Below are positions 1 to 6,105 of a stretch of DNA of 10,013 nt, in pieces (the stretch's first letter is position 1; every line of letters begins with the position of its first letter). Made by a program: the position numbers and the translations under genes. This DNA comes from Bifidobacteriaceae bacterium NR021 (lineage in GTDB: Bacteria > Actinomycetota > Actinomycetes > Actinomycetales > Bifidobacteriaceae). The stretch is taken from the NCBI GenBank assembly GCA_003585845.1, contig NQOP01000004.1:53736-63748 (forward strand). The letters are read 5' to 3'. Under the pieces are notes generated by a model. That model was not told where the DNA came from and searched no databases. It saw only the letters and a list, made by a program, of their open reading frames with translations.

Positions 1-477
1 AGCCTTGAACGAATCATCCATTTCGCTATGCTCGCGAATGCGGTCAATGTCATCCAATGCTGGAAGCAATGCTGTCAGCACGTCAATAATTCCATGCTGT
101 CTGAAACGATCCTGCTCTTTGGCAGAACGATTTCTGAAGTTTATAAACTCAGCACGCTCTCGCTGTAACGCTTCCAAGTACTCTGCAGCTTCTTTCTTAG
201 CTTTACCTAAGGGAGTTAAACTGCCGCTATCTGCGTCTTGGCTGTCTTTCGATTCTGAAGATTCAGTGGAATTCGCTGTATCCTCAGAATTTGCGGAATC
301 CGCAGAAACGTTAGCATCAGCTTTCGCGTCAGCTTTCGCTTCTGCAGGATTTGCATCTTCAGCAGCCTTCGATGAAGATTGCGCAGACGATTTCGCAGAA
401 TCACCTGTAGCTTTTACATCCAGCGAGTCAGCATCTTCCATATCTTGCAAATATTCGTTGGCGTTAAAGTCGGACAT
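1..477 (-). CDS. grpE: GrpE, nucleotide exchange factor of DnaK (N-terminal part, cut by window edge)
   Basis: GrpE releases ADP from DnaK and so drives the chaperone cycle in the cytoplasm. The frame is open for 159 codons from ATG at 477 to the window edge, so the C-terminal part is missing. Residues about 15-80 are low-complexity and rich in Ala, Ser, Asp and Glu, with alternating Lys-Ala-Asp units; this is probably a disordered tail, longer than in many GrpE proteins. After it comes the family's start of the long helix (LTPLGKAKKEAAEYLEALQR, then ERAEFINFRNR) and the conserved turn QHGIIDVLTALLPALDDIDR. The start codon shares one base with the dnaK stop (TAATG on the minus strand), which points to translational coupling. 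No separate ribosome binding site is obvious beyond the dnaK 3' end. Identification rests on the helix sequence and on the position after dnaK. Confidence 0.92.
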   Translation of the reverse strand, partial: MSDFNANEYLQDMEDADSLDVKATGDSAKSSAQSSSKAAEDANPAEAKADAKADANVSADSANSEDTANSTESSESKDSQDADSGSLTPLGKAKKEAAEYLEALQRERAEFINFRNRSAKEQDRFRQHGIIDVLTALLPALDDIDRIREHSEMDDSFKA

Positions 478-2360
478 TACTTGTTGTCCTTATCGTCCTT
501 GTCGTCGTCCACCACTTCGGCGTCAACTACATCATCATCCTTAGCTGCAGAACCAGCCTGAGCGCCAGCAGCAGACTGAGCGCCAGCTTCGGCTCCAGCA
601 GCACCCTGCTGAGCGTAAAGCTGCTGGCCGATCTTCTGAGCAGAAGTCATCAACTCGCTTTGAGCAGACTTAATCTTCTCAACGTCGTCACCCTTCAAAG
701 CTTCCTTCAAAGCATTAACCTTGTCGGTAACTTCCTTAGAGATTTCGTCGGAAAGCTTGTCTTTATTGTCGTTCACGAGCTTTTCAGTCTGGTAAGCAAA
801 GGCTTCTGCTTGGTTGCGAACTTCAGCTTCTTCCTTACGCTTCTTATCTTCAGCTTCGTGAGCTTCAGCTTCCTTCACCATGCGGTCAATTTCGTCCTTT
901 GGCAAACCAGAACCACCGGTAATAGTCATGGACTGTTCCTTACCAGTGCCCTTATCCTTAGCAGAAACGTGCACAATGCCGTTAGCATCAATATCGAAAG
1001 TGACTTCAATCTGAGGAACGCCACGAGGAGCTGGAGCAATACCAGTCAACTCAAAAGTGCCAAGAGGCTTGTTATCGCGAGCGAACTCACGTTCGCCCTG
1101 GTAAACCTGAATCAACACGGATGGCTGATTGTCTTCAGCAGTAGAGAATACTTCCGAACGCTTCGTTGGAATTGCAGTATTGCGATCGATAAGCTTTGTC
1201 ATAATTCCACCCTTGGTTTCAATACCCAAGGAAAGTGGAGTTACATCAATAAGCAGAACGTCTTTGCGATCTCCCTTAATAACGCCCGACTGCACAGCTG
1301 CACCAACTGCAACAACCTCATCTGGGTTCACGGACTGGTTAGCTTCCTTACCACCGGTAAGTTCCTTTACCAAATCCTTCACAGCTGGCATACGAGTTGA
1401 ACCACCAACAAGAACCACGTGATCGATCTGGCTTACTGAAATACCAGCGTCAGAAAGAACGTTGTTAAATGGAGTACGGCAGCGACCGAGCAAGTCGGAA
1501 GTCATTTCCTCAAAGTGAGCACGAGTCAAAGTCTCATCCAAATGCACTGGAGTGCCGTCAGGAGTCATCGCCAAGTACTGCATAGAAATTGAGGTGGAAG
1601 TAGAAGAGCTAAGTTCCTTCTTTGCTTGCTCAGCAGCTTCCTTCAAGCGCTGCAAAGCAATCTTATCCTTGCTCAAATCAACGCCATACTTGTTCTTAAC
1701 TTCGCCAACGAGCCAGTCAATAATCTTCTGATCCCAGTCGTCGCCACCCAAGTGGTTATCGCCGTTAGTTGCTTGCACCTGAATTGTGGAGAATCCGTCG
1801 TCATCCTTACCAATTTCAAGCAAGGACACATCGAAAGTACCGCCACCCAAGTCGAATACCAAAATGCGCTCGTCTTCCTTGCCTTTTTCAAGGCCGTAAG
1901 CCAAAGCTGCAGCGGTTGGTTCGTTGATAATACGAAGCACGTTCAAGCCTGCAATCTTACCTGCATCCTTAGTTGCCTGACGCTGTGCATCGTTGAAGTA
2001 AGCTGGGCATGTAATAACGGCATCGGTTACCGGCTCGCCCAAGTAAGCTTCAGCATCGCGCTTCAACTTCATCAAAACCTGTGCAGAAATCTCTTGTGGA
2101 GTCCACTTCTTGCCGTCGATATCAACAGTCCAATCAGTGCCCATGTGGCGCTTTACTGAGCTAATCGTGCGATCAACGTTTGTTACAGCCTGACGCTTAG
2201 CAACTTCACCAACCAAGATTTCGCCAGACTTGCTGAATGCCACAACAGATGGCGTGGTACGCGCGCCTTCAGCGTTTACAATAACTGTTGGGCTGCCACC
2301 TTCAAGAGTAGCAATGCAAGAGTTGGTTGTTCCCAAATCAATACCTACTGCGCGTCCCAT
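477..2360 (-). CDS. dnaK: DnaK, Hsp70 molecular chaperone
   Basis: This is the ATP-dependent Hsp70 chaperone, which binds exposed hydrophobic peptides together with DnaJ and GrpE. It has 627 residues, the usual length for actinobacterial DnaK. The nucleotide-binding domain shows phosphate-1 GIDLGTTNS (residues 6-14), phosphate-2 [12 protein letters not shown] (169-180) and the adenosine motif [11 protein letters not shown] (315-325). The interdomain linker [13 protein letters not shown] is at 367-379. The substrate-binding domain follows, with the conserved [20 protein letters not shown] stretch, then a helical lid. The tail is Ala/Gly/Gln-rich and ends in an Asp/Lys-rich segment (ending DDKDNK). 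The start is ATG at 2360, with AAGGAG at 2366-2371 as a good ribosome binding site. grpE follows with a one-base overlap. Two HAIR-like repeats in the leader suggest repression by HspR. Confidence 0.98.
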   Translation of the reverse strand: MGRAVGIDLGTTNSCIATLEGGSPTVIVNAEGARTTPSVVAFSKSGEILVGEVAKRQAVTNVDRTISSVKRHMGTDWTVDIDGKKWTPQEISAQVLMKLKRDAEAYLGEPVTDAVITCPAYFNDAQRQATKDAGKIAGLNVLRIINEPTAAALAYGLEKGKEDERILVFDLGGGTFDVSLLEIGKDDDGFSTIQVQATNGDNHLGGDDWDQKIIDWLVGEVKNKYGVDLSKDKIALQRLKEAAEQAKKELSSSTSTSISMQYLAMTPDGTPVHLDETLTRAHFEEMTSDLLGRCRTPFNNVLSDAGISVSQIDHVVLVGGSTRMPAVKDLVKELTGGKEANQSVNPDEVVAVGAAVQSGVIKGDRKDVLLIDVTPLSLGIETKGGIMTKLIDRNTAIPTKRSEVFSTAEDNQPSVLIQVYQGEREFARDNKPLGTFELTGIAPAPRGVPQIEVTFDIDANGIVHVSAKDKGTGKEQSMTITGGSGLPKDEIDRMVKEAEAHEAEDKKRKEEAEVRNQAEAFAYQTEKLVNDNKDKLSDEISKEVTDKVNALKEALKGDDVEKIKSAQSELMTSAQKIGQQLYAQQGAAGAEAGAQSAAGAQAGSAAKDDDVVDAEVVDDDKDDKDNK

Positions 2361-2379
2361 AATTTCTCCTTAACTAGGT

Positions 2380-2398
2380 ATTGCACCTTTTGTGCAAT
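2380..2398 (-). promoter_or_regulatory. Small perfect hairpin in the dnaK leader
   Basis: ATTGCAC (2380-2386) and GTGCAAT (2392-2398) form a perfect 7-bp inverted repeat with a 5-base loop. In the dnaK mRNA it would fold 8 bases upstream of the AAGGAG ribosome binding site. It has no T-run after it, so it does not look like a terminator. A role in mRNA stability or in 30S access is possible but unproven. Confidence 0.4.
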
Positions 2399-2496
2399 TA
2401 CGCTTTCCTTCAAGTTTTGTAGTTACGTAAGCTGAGCTCTATTTAGATTCCTTTTTTGGAAACTAGGTAAATCATCAGCTTTTTTACTTTCCAAAA

Positions 2497-2517
2497 CTTG
2501 AGCCTACTACACTCAAC
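2497..2517 (-). promoter_or_regulatory. HAIR-like operator 1 (HspR site) upstream of dnaK
   Basis: On the plus strand CTTGAGC (2497-2503), a 7-base spacer, then ACTCAAC (2511-2517). The known HspR-associated inverted repeat is CTTGAGT-N7-ACTCAAG, so each arm matches 6 of 7 with exact spacing. A possible second promoter, minus-strand TTGACT at 2525-2530 with a poor -10 near 2501-2506, would overlap this site. HspR normally represses dnaK operons in actinobacteria; the hspR gene itself is not in this window. Confidence 0.72.
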
Positions 2518-2556
2518 TTGTAAAAGTCAACTTTTATTCCCAAAAATTACAAAAAA

Positions 2557-2577
2557 CTTTATACAACCAGACTCAAG
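2557..2577 (-). promoter_or_regulatory. HAIR-like operator 2 overlapping the dnaK promoter
   Basis: One arm is perfect (ACTCAAG, 2571-2577). The other arm, at the correct 7-base spacing, is degenerate (CTTTATA, 2557-2563, 4 of 7). The site fills the spacer of the candidate promoter and its weak arm is also the -10 hexamer. The need to keep a -10 sequence would explain the degeneracy. Confidence 0.6.
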
Positions 2578-2585
2578 TTTTGCAA
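2558..2585 (-). promoter_or_regulatory. dnaK: Candidate dnaK promoter
   Basis: On the minus strand TTGCAA (-35, at 2580-2585), a 16-base spacer, then TATAAA (-10, at 2558-2563). Transcription would start about 190 bases upstream of the dnaK ATG, giving a long leader that includes HAIR site 1 and the small hairpin. The overlap with a HAIR site supports the call; the hexamers alone would not. Confidence 0.5.
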
Positions 2586-2628
2586 TTTAAGCAAAATTAA
2601 TGGGAAATTCTGAAAAATTCAGTAGGAT

Positions 2629-3360
2629 TCACGCGCTGAACTTAAAGCGACGCAAAGAATTATCTAATGCGTTGTAACGCACTAAAACGCCAATAAGCGG
2701 CGTGCCAATACCGGTTATAAGTTTGATTGCTTCAGTTGCCATCATTGCGCCAACAATAGCTGCAGTCGCACCCAACACAGCCGATTTCGGTACTTTTTCT
2801 TTAGGAGGCGGGCAAGCATACAAGTCACGCAAACCAGGACCTTTTCCTGGCACGAAAACGCTTACTTGGCCTTCATAATAAAGCACCGAGCCGTAAACTT
2901 CTGGCGTACCAGCACTCCAAGCAGCATCCGCAATCAAAAAGCGAGTAGCAAAATTATCGCAACCATCGATAACAATATCGTGACTTTCTACAAGCTGCTT
3001 TGCGTTGTCTTCATTAAATCTATCTACAAGATTGATTTTTAAACCTGGAGATAACGCCTGCAGACGCTTAGCTGCAAGTTGTGCTTTAGATTTACCGCAC
3101 TGATCGACAGTATATAAAGTCTGCCTTTGCAAATTAGAAAGCTCAACAACATCGTCGTCACAAATCGTAATTTCGCCAACTCCTGCCGCAGCAAGCGAAA
3201 GCAAGCACGGCGAACCAAGTCCACCTGCACCGACCATGCAGATTTTCGCATCGCGAAGTAACTGCTGATGTTCATGCGTAAAGCCCGGCAGGAGCAAGTG
3301 ACGGCTAGTGCGTTCCACCTCAAGCTCCTGCAGGTTGTCGTAAATTTTATTAATCGTCAT
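2629..3360 (-). CDS. thiF: ThiF-like ThiS adenylyltransferase (E1/MoeB superfamily)
   Basis: ThiF uses ATP to adenylate the C-terminal Gly-Gly of ThiS so that it can receive sulfur. From ATG at 3360 the protein has 243 residues, close to MoeB and ThiF. Family signs are RHLLLPGF (20-27), the nucleotide loop GAGGLGSP (44-51), the acidic DDD (68-70), SNLQRQ (75-80) and DGCDNFATR (132-140). The longer reading from TTG at 3369 adds only three residues; neither start has a clear ribosome binding site, and ATG is preferred. Odd point: the usual two CxxC zinc pairs are absent (a single Cys182 in YACPPP, none in the last 60 residues), and the sulfur-transfer cysteine loop reads VPKSAVLG without Cys. 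The gene is last in the thiO-thiS-thiG-thiF set, 49 bases after thiG, which favours ThiF over MoeB. Confidence 0.87.
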   Translation of the reverse strand: MTINKIYDNLQELEVERTSRHLLLPGFTHEHQQLLRDAKICMVGAGGLGSPCLLSLAAAGVGEITICDDDVVELSNLQRQTLYTVDQCGKSKAQLAAKRLQALSPGLKINLVDRFNEDNAKQLVESHDIVIDGCDNFATRFLIADAAWSAGTPEVYGSVLYYEGQVSVFVPGKGPGLRDLYACPPPKEKVPKSAVLGATAAIVGAMMATEAIKLITGIGTPLIGVLVRYNALDNSLRRFKFSA

Positions 3361-3378
3361 GTTGAACAATATGCCGAA

Positions 3379-3418
3379 AAATTACAGTACTAAATTACAG
3401 TACCGAAATTTACAGTAC
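3379..3418. repeat. Three tandem copies of a 12-13 bp unit over the thiG stop codon
   Basis: AAATTACAGTAC occurs at 3379-3390 and 3392-3403, and with one extra T at 3406-3418. On the minus strand each unit reads GTACTGTAA plus an AT tail. The first copy supplies the last codons of thiG (Val, Leu, stop); the next two are copies of that end in the thiG-thiF gap. Confidence 0.85.
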
Positions 3419-4222
3419 AGAATCCGCCCAAGCGCGACCTTCAACAGGCGAAGACGCGAGCGCATGTTCACGCTTAGGAATACGGCCAGCATCGTGAGCA
3501 AGCTTTCCAGCAGTTACAGCAGCAGCCATTGCGCGACCCATTTTCACTGGGTCTGGGCAGCGAGTTACAGCGCTTGCAAGAAGCACACCAGAGCAGCCGA
3601 TTTCAAAAGCTTTAACAACATCGGAAGCAGTTCCAACGCCAGCATCCAAAATCACAGGAACGCCAGATTCCTTGCATTCTTGAACAATCAGCTCAATATT
3701 TCGAGGATTCAAAATACCAAGACCAGTGCCAATTGGAGCACCACCAGGCATAACAGCCTTCACACCAAGCGACACAAGACGACGAGCCACAATCGGGTCA
3801 TCATTCGTGTAGCAAAGCACGCTAAATCCTTCTTCAATAAGCTTTTCGGCAGCAAGCAAAACTTCGCGGGTATCTGGGAGCAAAGTATCGTCGTCTGCAA
3901 TTACTTCGAGCTTAATCCAGTCAGTTCCAAGTGATTCGCGAGCCATTTTTGCAGTAAGCACAGCATCATGTGCAGTCTTGCAACCAGCAGTATTTGGCAA
4001 AACGTTAATATTGTGGCGCTGCAACATGCCGTAAATATCCACGCCAGTTTTTGCGTGACGGCGCATTGCAACTGTTGCCACTTCCGCACCTGAAGCCACA
4101 AGTGACTTTTCCATAATGTCAATGCTCGTCATGCCGCCTGTACCAAGCAAAAGCCTTGAATGTAAAGTCTTACCGCAAAGCTGCCAAGTATCGGCACTTT
4201 CTTCTGTATTATTTTCTGTCAT
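3410..4222 (-). CDS. thiG: ThiG, thiazole synthase
   Basis: ThiG condenses 1-deoxy-D-xylulose 5-phosphate, dehydroglycine (from ThiO) and sulfur from ThiS thiocarboxylate into the thiazole phosphate precursor of thiamine. The protein has 270 residues, slightly longer than the roughly 255 typical of the family because of a short polar N-terminus. Recognisable parts are SRLLLGTGG (22-30), LPNTAGC (75-81), WIKLEV with the probable Schiff-base Lys104, [10 protein letters not shown] (158-167), [12 protein letters not shown] (190-201) and the C-terminal [17 protein letters not shown]. The start is ATG at 4222, preceded by AAAAGG with a 6-base gap. It follows thiS by 89 bases. The stop codon lies in a small tandem repeat. 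The call is secure from the TIM-barrel motifs and from the neighbours. Confidence 0.97.
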   Translation of the reverse strand: MTENNTEESADTWQLCGKTLHSRLLLGTGGMTSIDIMEKSLVASGAEVATVAMRRHAKTGVDIYGMLQRHNINVLPNTAGCKTAHDAVLTAKMARESLGTDWIKLEVIADDDTLLPDTREVLLAAEKLIEEGFSVLCYTNDDPIVARRLVSLGVKAVMPGGAPIGTGLGILNPRNIELIVQECKESGVPVILDAGVGTASDVVKAFEIGCSGVLLASAVTRCPDPVKMGRAMAAAVTAGKLAHDAGRIPKREHALASSPVEGRAWADSVL

Positions 4223-4272
4223 TTTAAGCCTTTTATTTAATATTTAATATTTAAACCTAATTAAAATTAAAT

Positions 4273-4301
4273 AATTAAGCGCACTAATTTCACGCTTAAT
4301 T
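4273..4301 (-). repeat. Inverted repeat between thiS and thiG
   Basis: AATTAAGCG (4273-4281) and CGCTTAATT (4293-4301) are perfect 9-bp arms around an 11-base loop, just after the thiS stop. On the minus strand the stem is followed by an A/T mixture and not a clean T-run, so it may be a leaky terminator, a processing site or an mRNA-stabilising stem. The 4223-4272 stretch beside it is almost pure A/T, with repeated AATATTT. Confidence 0.5.
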
Positions 4302-4311
4302 TTGTGGTGTT

Positions 4312-4518
4312 TCAGCCGCCTTGAACTGCGCTAAGAATCTCGACTTGATTCCCATCACATATGACGGCTGATTCCCATTGCGCGCGAGAAAGCACATCGT
4401 CGCCAATTGCGACCGCTATACCAGGTCCTGCATCCGAACCATAACGTTGCGCAATAAGCTGAGCAACAGTTAATCCGTCTTGCACTTCAACAGTTTCACC
4501 ATTGACTACGATTTGCAT
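4312..4518 (-). CDS. thiS: ThiS, sulfur carrier protein
   Basis: ThiS is a small ubiquitin-fold protein that carries sulfur as a C-terminal thiocarboxylate to ThiG. It has 68 residues, normal for ThiS. It starts MQIVVNGETVEV, has the family's LTVAQLI segment, and ends EILSAVQGG; the terminal Gly-Gly is the site adenylated by ThiF. The start is ATG at 4516-4518, with AAAGG at 4526-4530 as the ribosome binding site, 7 bases upstream. It lies 87 bases after thiO and is co-directional with it. The C-terminal Gly-Gly and the neighbours make the call firm. Confidence 0.96.
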   Translation of the reverse strand: MQIVVNGETVEVQDGLTVAQLIAQRYGSDAGPGIAVAIGDDVLSRAQWESAVICDGNQVEILSAVQGG

Positions 4519-4605
4519 AATCTAACCTTTATTAACGTCTATAAAAATTGCGCAACTAAAAAAACTTTCGTTGCTAGAAGCGCTCGTAATTAGAAACTTG
4601 CGTGA

Positions 4606-5676
4606 CTAAAAGCGTGCAGGATCGCAGCTTTCCAAGAAGCCCTTTTCCTTCTCAGTCAACTCTTGCTCAAGCACAAGCTTTGTAGTCAAAGAAGAGCCCA
4701 AAGCTGTGAGCAAAATTCCGTGACGGAAGTAACCGGTGGAAATCGTGGTATGCGTCTTAGGATCAATACCGATGAATGGCAAATCATCTGGAGTTCCAGG
4801 ACGGCCACCAGCGGTAACCTCAGTAATCGAGCATTCCTGAATGCCAGGAAGCACGCTTGCGGCATCGCGAAGCAAGTCAAGCACGCCACCGACCTTTGGA
4901 ATATCGCGGTCGTCTTCGCGAGAAGTAGCACCGAGCACAAGCTCGCCTGTTTCCTTAGCGCGAGGCACCAAATAAACTGGGCGGTCATGCACAAATCCAC
5001 GAACCACAGAGCTCAAAATTGGGCGCAAAGGCTCTGGAATAGTCATACGAATCATGTCACCCCACACAGCACGAAGCTTAAGCTGAGGAAGCATATCCTT
5101 AGCACCCAAACCGGATGCCAAAACTGTGTCTGGACCCAAATCGTCTGGAGTGCTTGCACGACGCTCAATAACAACACCGCGCTTTTCAAGTGCATCAATC
5201 ATTGCTGCAGTGAAAAGACGAGGGTTTATTTGATGGTCGTCCGGCACGCTTACAGCGCCAGCAATAGTTGGCGAAAGCGCAGGCTCAATTTCACGAAGCT
5301 TACTCACAGAAATATGCTCAGCTCTACGACCATAACGGTGCTGCAAGTTTAGCAACTCGTTCACGTGCTCGTTGTCTGCAGCGTCACCACCGATTACATA
5401 AGAGCCGCACTCTAAGTAGCCGGTTGGCTTATCGGTGTACTTTGCAACCGAATCAACCAATTCCTTATACATAGTTGCAGACTCAAACATAAGAGGATAC
5501 AACGCTTCTTGCTGATATTGCATTTCTGCGGTAGGAGCTAGCATGCCGGCAGCATGGTGAGAAGCGCCAGAGACTGGATCCGGATCAATTATGCTGACTT
5601 TTACGCCAGCTTCCGTAAGTCTCCACGCTGTTGCTAAACCAATAATACCTGCACCAATAATACGAATATTTCGCAT
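4606..5676 (-). CDS. thiO: ThiO, FAD-dependent glycine oxidase
   Basis: ThiO oxidises glycine to dehydroglycine (iminoacetate) with O2, releasing H2O2; the product feeds ThiG. The protein has 356 residues, usual for this D-amino-acid-oxidase-like family. The N-terminal Rossmann motif IIGAGIIGLATAWRL (6-20) binds FAD, followed by SHHAAGMLAP (39-48). The substrate domain contains PDDHQINPR (145-153). The C-terminus has GRPGTPDDLPFIGID (291-305) and GYFRHGILLTALGSSL (315-330); Arg292 and Arg318 match the positions of the carboxylate-binding arginines of Bacillus ThiO by motif. There is no signal peptide, so it is cytoplasmic. The start is ATG at 5676, with GGAAGGAG directly upstream and continuous with the TPP aptamer. 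As first gene of the operon it is the direct riboswitch target. A related amino-acid oxidase is the alternative, but the thi context argues against it. Confidence 0.94.
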   Translation of the reverse strand: MRNIRIIGAGIIGLATAWRLTEAGVKVSIIDPDPVSGASHHAAGMLAPTAEMQYQQEALYPLMFESATMYKELVDSVAKYTDKPTGYLECGSYVIGGDAADNEHVNELLNLQHRYGRRAEHISVSKLREIEPALSPTIAGAVSVPDDHQINPRLFTAAMIDALEKRGVVIERRASTPDDLGPDTVLASGLGAKDMLPQLKLRAVWGDMIRMTIPEPLRPILSSVVRGFVHDRPVYLVPRAKETGELVLGATSREDDRDIPKVGGVLDLLRDAASVLPGIQECSITEVTAGGRPGTPDDLPFIGIDPKTHTTISTGYFRHGILLTALGSSLTTKLVLEQELTEKEKGFLESCDPARF

Positions 5677-5683
5677 ATATACT

Positions 5684-5768
5684 CCTTCCCTACGGCGGCA
5701 TTACCCGCATCAGGTTTACGGTCGGCTTTCGCCCTCTCAGCCTGTATAGAACAAGCTCCCGCGTTTCG
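5684..5768 (-). promoter_or_regulatory. TPP riboswitch (THI box) ahead of thiO
   Basis: On the minus strand the conserved THI-box blocks come in order: ACGCGGGAGC (5755-5764), GGCTGAGA (5735-5742), a GGC-GAAA-GCC extra stem (5724-5733), ACCTGAT (5709-5715), then GCGG-GTAATG-CCGC as the distal arm, and GTAGGGAA (5686-5693). The blocks and spacing fit the TPP aptamer. The 3' end GGGAAGGAG shares bases with the ribosome binding site AAGGAG (5682-5687). TPP binding would therefore most simply hide the ribosome binding site and stop translation of thiO; no terminator hairpin is visible between aptamer and ATG. Confidence 0.95.
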
Positions 5769-5791
5769 TAGCTTTGACTTTCAAAACTGCG

Positions 5792-5797
5792 ATTATA
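5792..5797 (-). promoter_or_regulatory. Candidate -10 element of the thiO operon promoter
   Basis: A perfect TATAAT on the minus strand lies about 25 bases upstream of the aptamer's first conserved block, a suitable place for a start site near 5785. No convincing -35 hexamer lies 16-18 bases upstream; the region there is AT-rich and falls within an inverted repeat. A second candidate lies further up: TTAACA (5914-5919), 18 bases, TAAAAT (5890-5895). Confidence 0.45.
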
Positions 5798-5802
5798 AAG
5801 TG

Positions 5803-5834
5803 TTGTAATATTGCAAATTTTAGCGATATTACAA
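5803..5834. promoter_or_regulatory. Inverted repeat over the thiO promoter region (possible operator)
   Basis: TTGTAATAT (5803-5811) and ATATTACAA (5826-5834) are perfect 9-bp arms 14 bases apart. They lie directly upstream of the TATAAT and cover where the -35 would be. The geometry fits a dimeric regulator binding about two helical turns apart, or an AT-rich cruciform. The right arm recurs at 6085-6093. Confidence 0.4.
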
Positions 5835-6097
5835 ACGCTACAGGTGGACGTAACGAAATTATGTGATTTTCGTCACACTACCGTGCAGCATTTTAACACT
5901 TCTACAGAAAATCTGTTAATTTATCCGGTATGTCAAGCTGTGAGACTAAGCAATTTTCGTTACTGACGCAGTACGCGTTCTGCGTCAGTGTCTCATTTTG
6001 TTTGTTTTGAGACACTAGTGCAGATTTCATACTGCGTTGGTGTCTCTTGATTGCGATTTTGAGACACTCGCGCAAGTTTCGAGGATATTACAAACGC
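5825..6097. repeat. 14-bp direct repeat bracketing a 245-base non-coding segment
   Basis: GATATTACAAACGC occurs exactly at 5825-5838 and again at 6084-6097. The two copies flank positions 5839-6083, which contain the alternating TGAGAC array, a distal candidate promoter and no plausible gene. The copies are identical for 14 bases and diverge at once on both sides. Confidence 0.7.
5941..6067. repeat. Array of five TGAGAC motifs in alternating orientation, with nested stems
   Basis: TGAGAC occurs at 5941-5946, 6008-6013 and 6060-6065; its reverse complement GTCTC(A) occurs at 5990-5995 and 6042-6046. The strongest fold is ACTGACGCAG (5962-5971), loop of 8, CTGCGTCAGT (5980-5989). AGTGTCTCA (5987-5995) also pairs perfectly with TGAGACACT (6008-6016), and GTGTCTC (6040-6046) with GAGACAC (6061-6067). 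The last two units repeat with a 52-base period. The array lies between the GH31 stop and the thi promoter, so a read-through or terminator role for GH31 mRNA is possible, though no T-run follows the stems on the minus strand. Confidence 0.8.
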
Positions 6098-6105
6098 AGA
6101 TGAAA

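Noticed and set aside
660..1400. Long plus-strand open frame of 246 codons opposite dnaK, with others at 1626-2159 and 6565-7749
   Set aside because: They lie antisense to strongly conserved genes, have no recognisable domain or ribosome binding site, and their composition is that of a reversed coding strand.
2497..2577. A CIRCE (HrcA) element at the dnaK promoter
   Set aside because: The arms match CTTGAGT-N7-ACTCAAG (HAIR) and not TTAGCACTC-N9-GAGTGCTAA.
2610..2622. Terminator after thiF (CTGAA-N3-TTCAG)
   Set aside because: The stem is only 5 AT-rich pairs and no clean T-run follows on the minus strand.
3361..3369. TTG start for thiF adding three residues
   Set aside because: It has no better ribosome binding site than the ATG at 3360, and the extra residues are not part of any motif.
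5931..5936. Perfect minus-strand TTGACA as a -35 for the thi operon
   Set aside because: No acceptable -10 lies 16-18 bases downstream (GATTTT, AGATTT or ATTTTC).
5941..6067. CRISPR-like array
   Set aside because: The units alternate in orientation, are short and have unequal spacers; there are no direct repeats of 25-35 bases and no cas genes.
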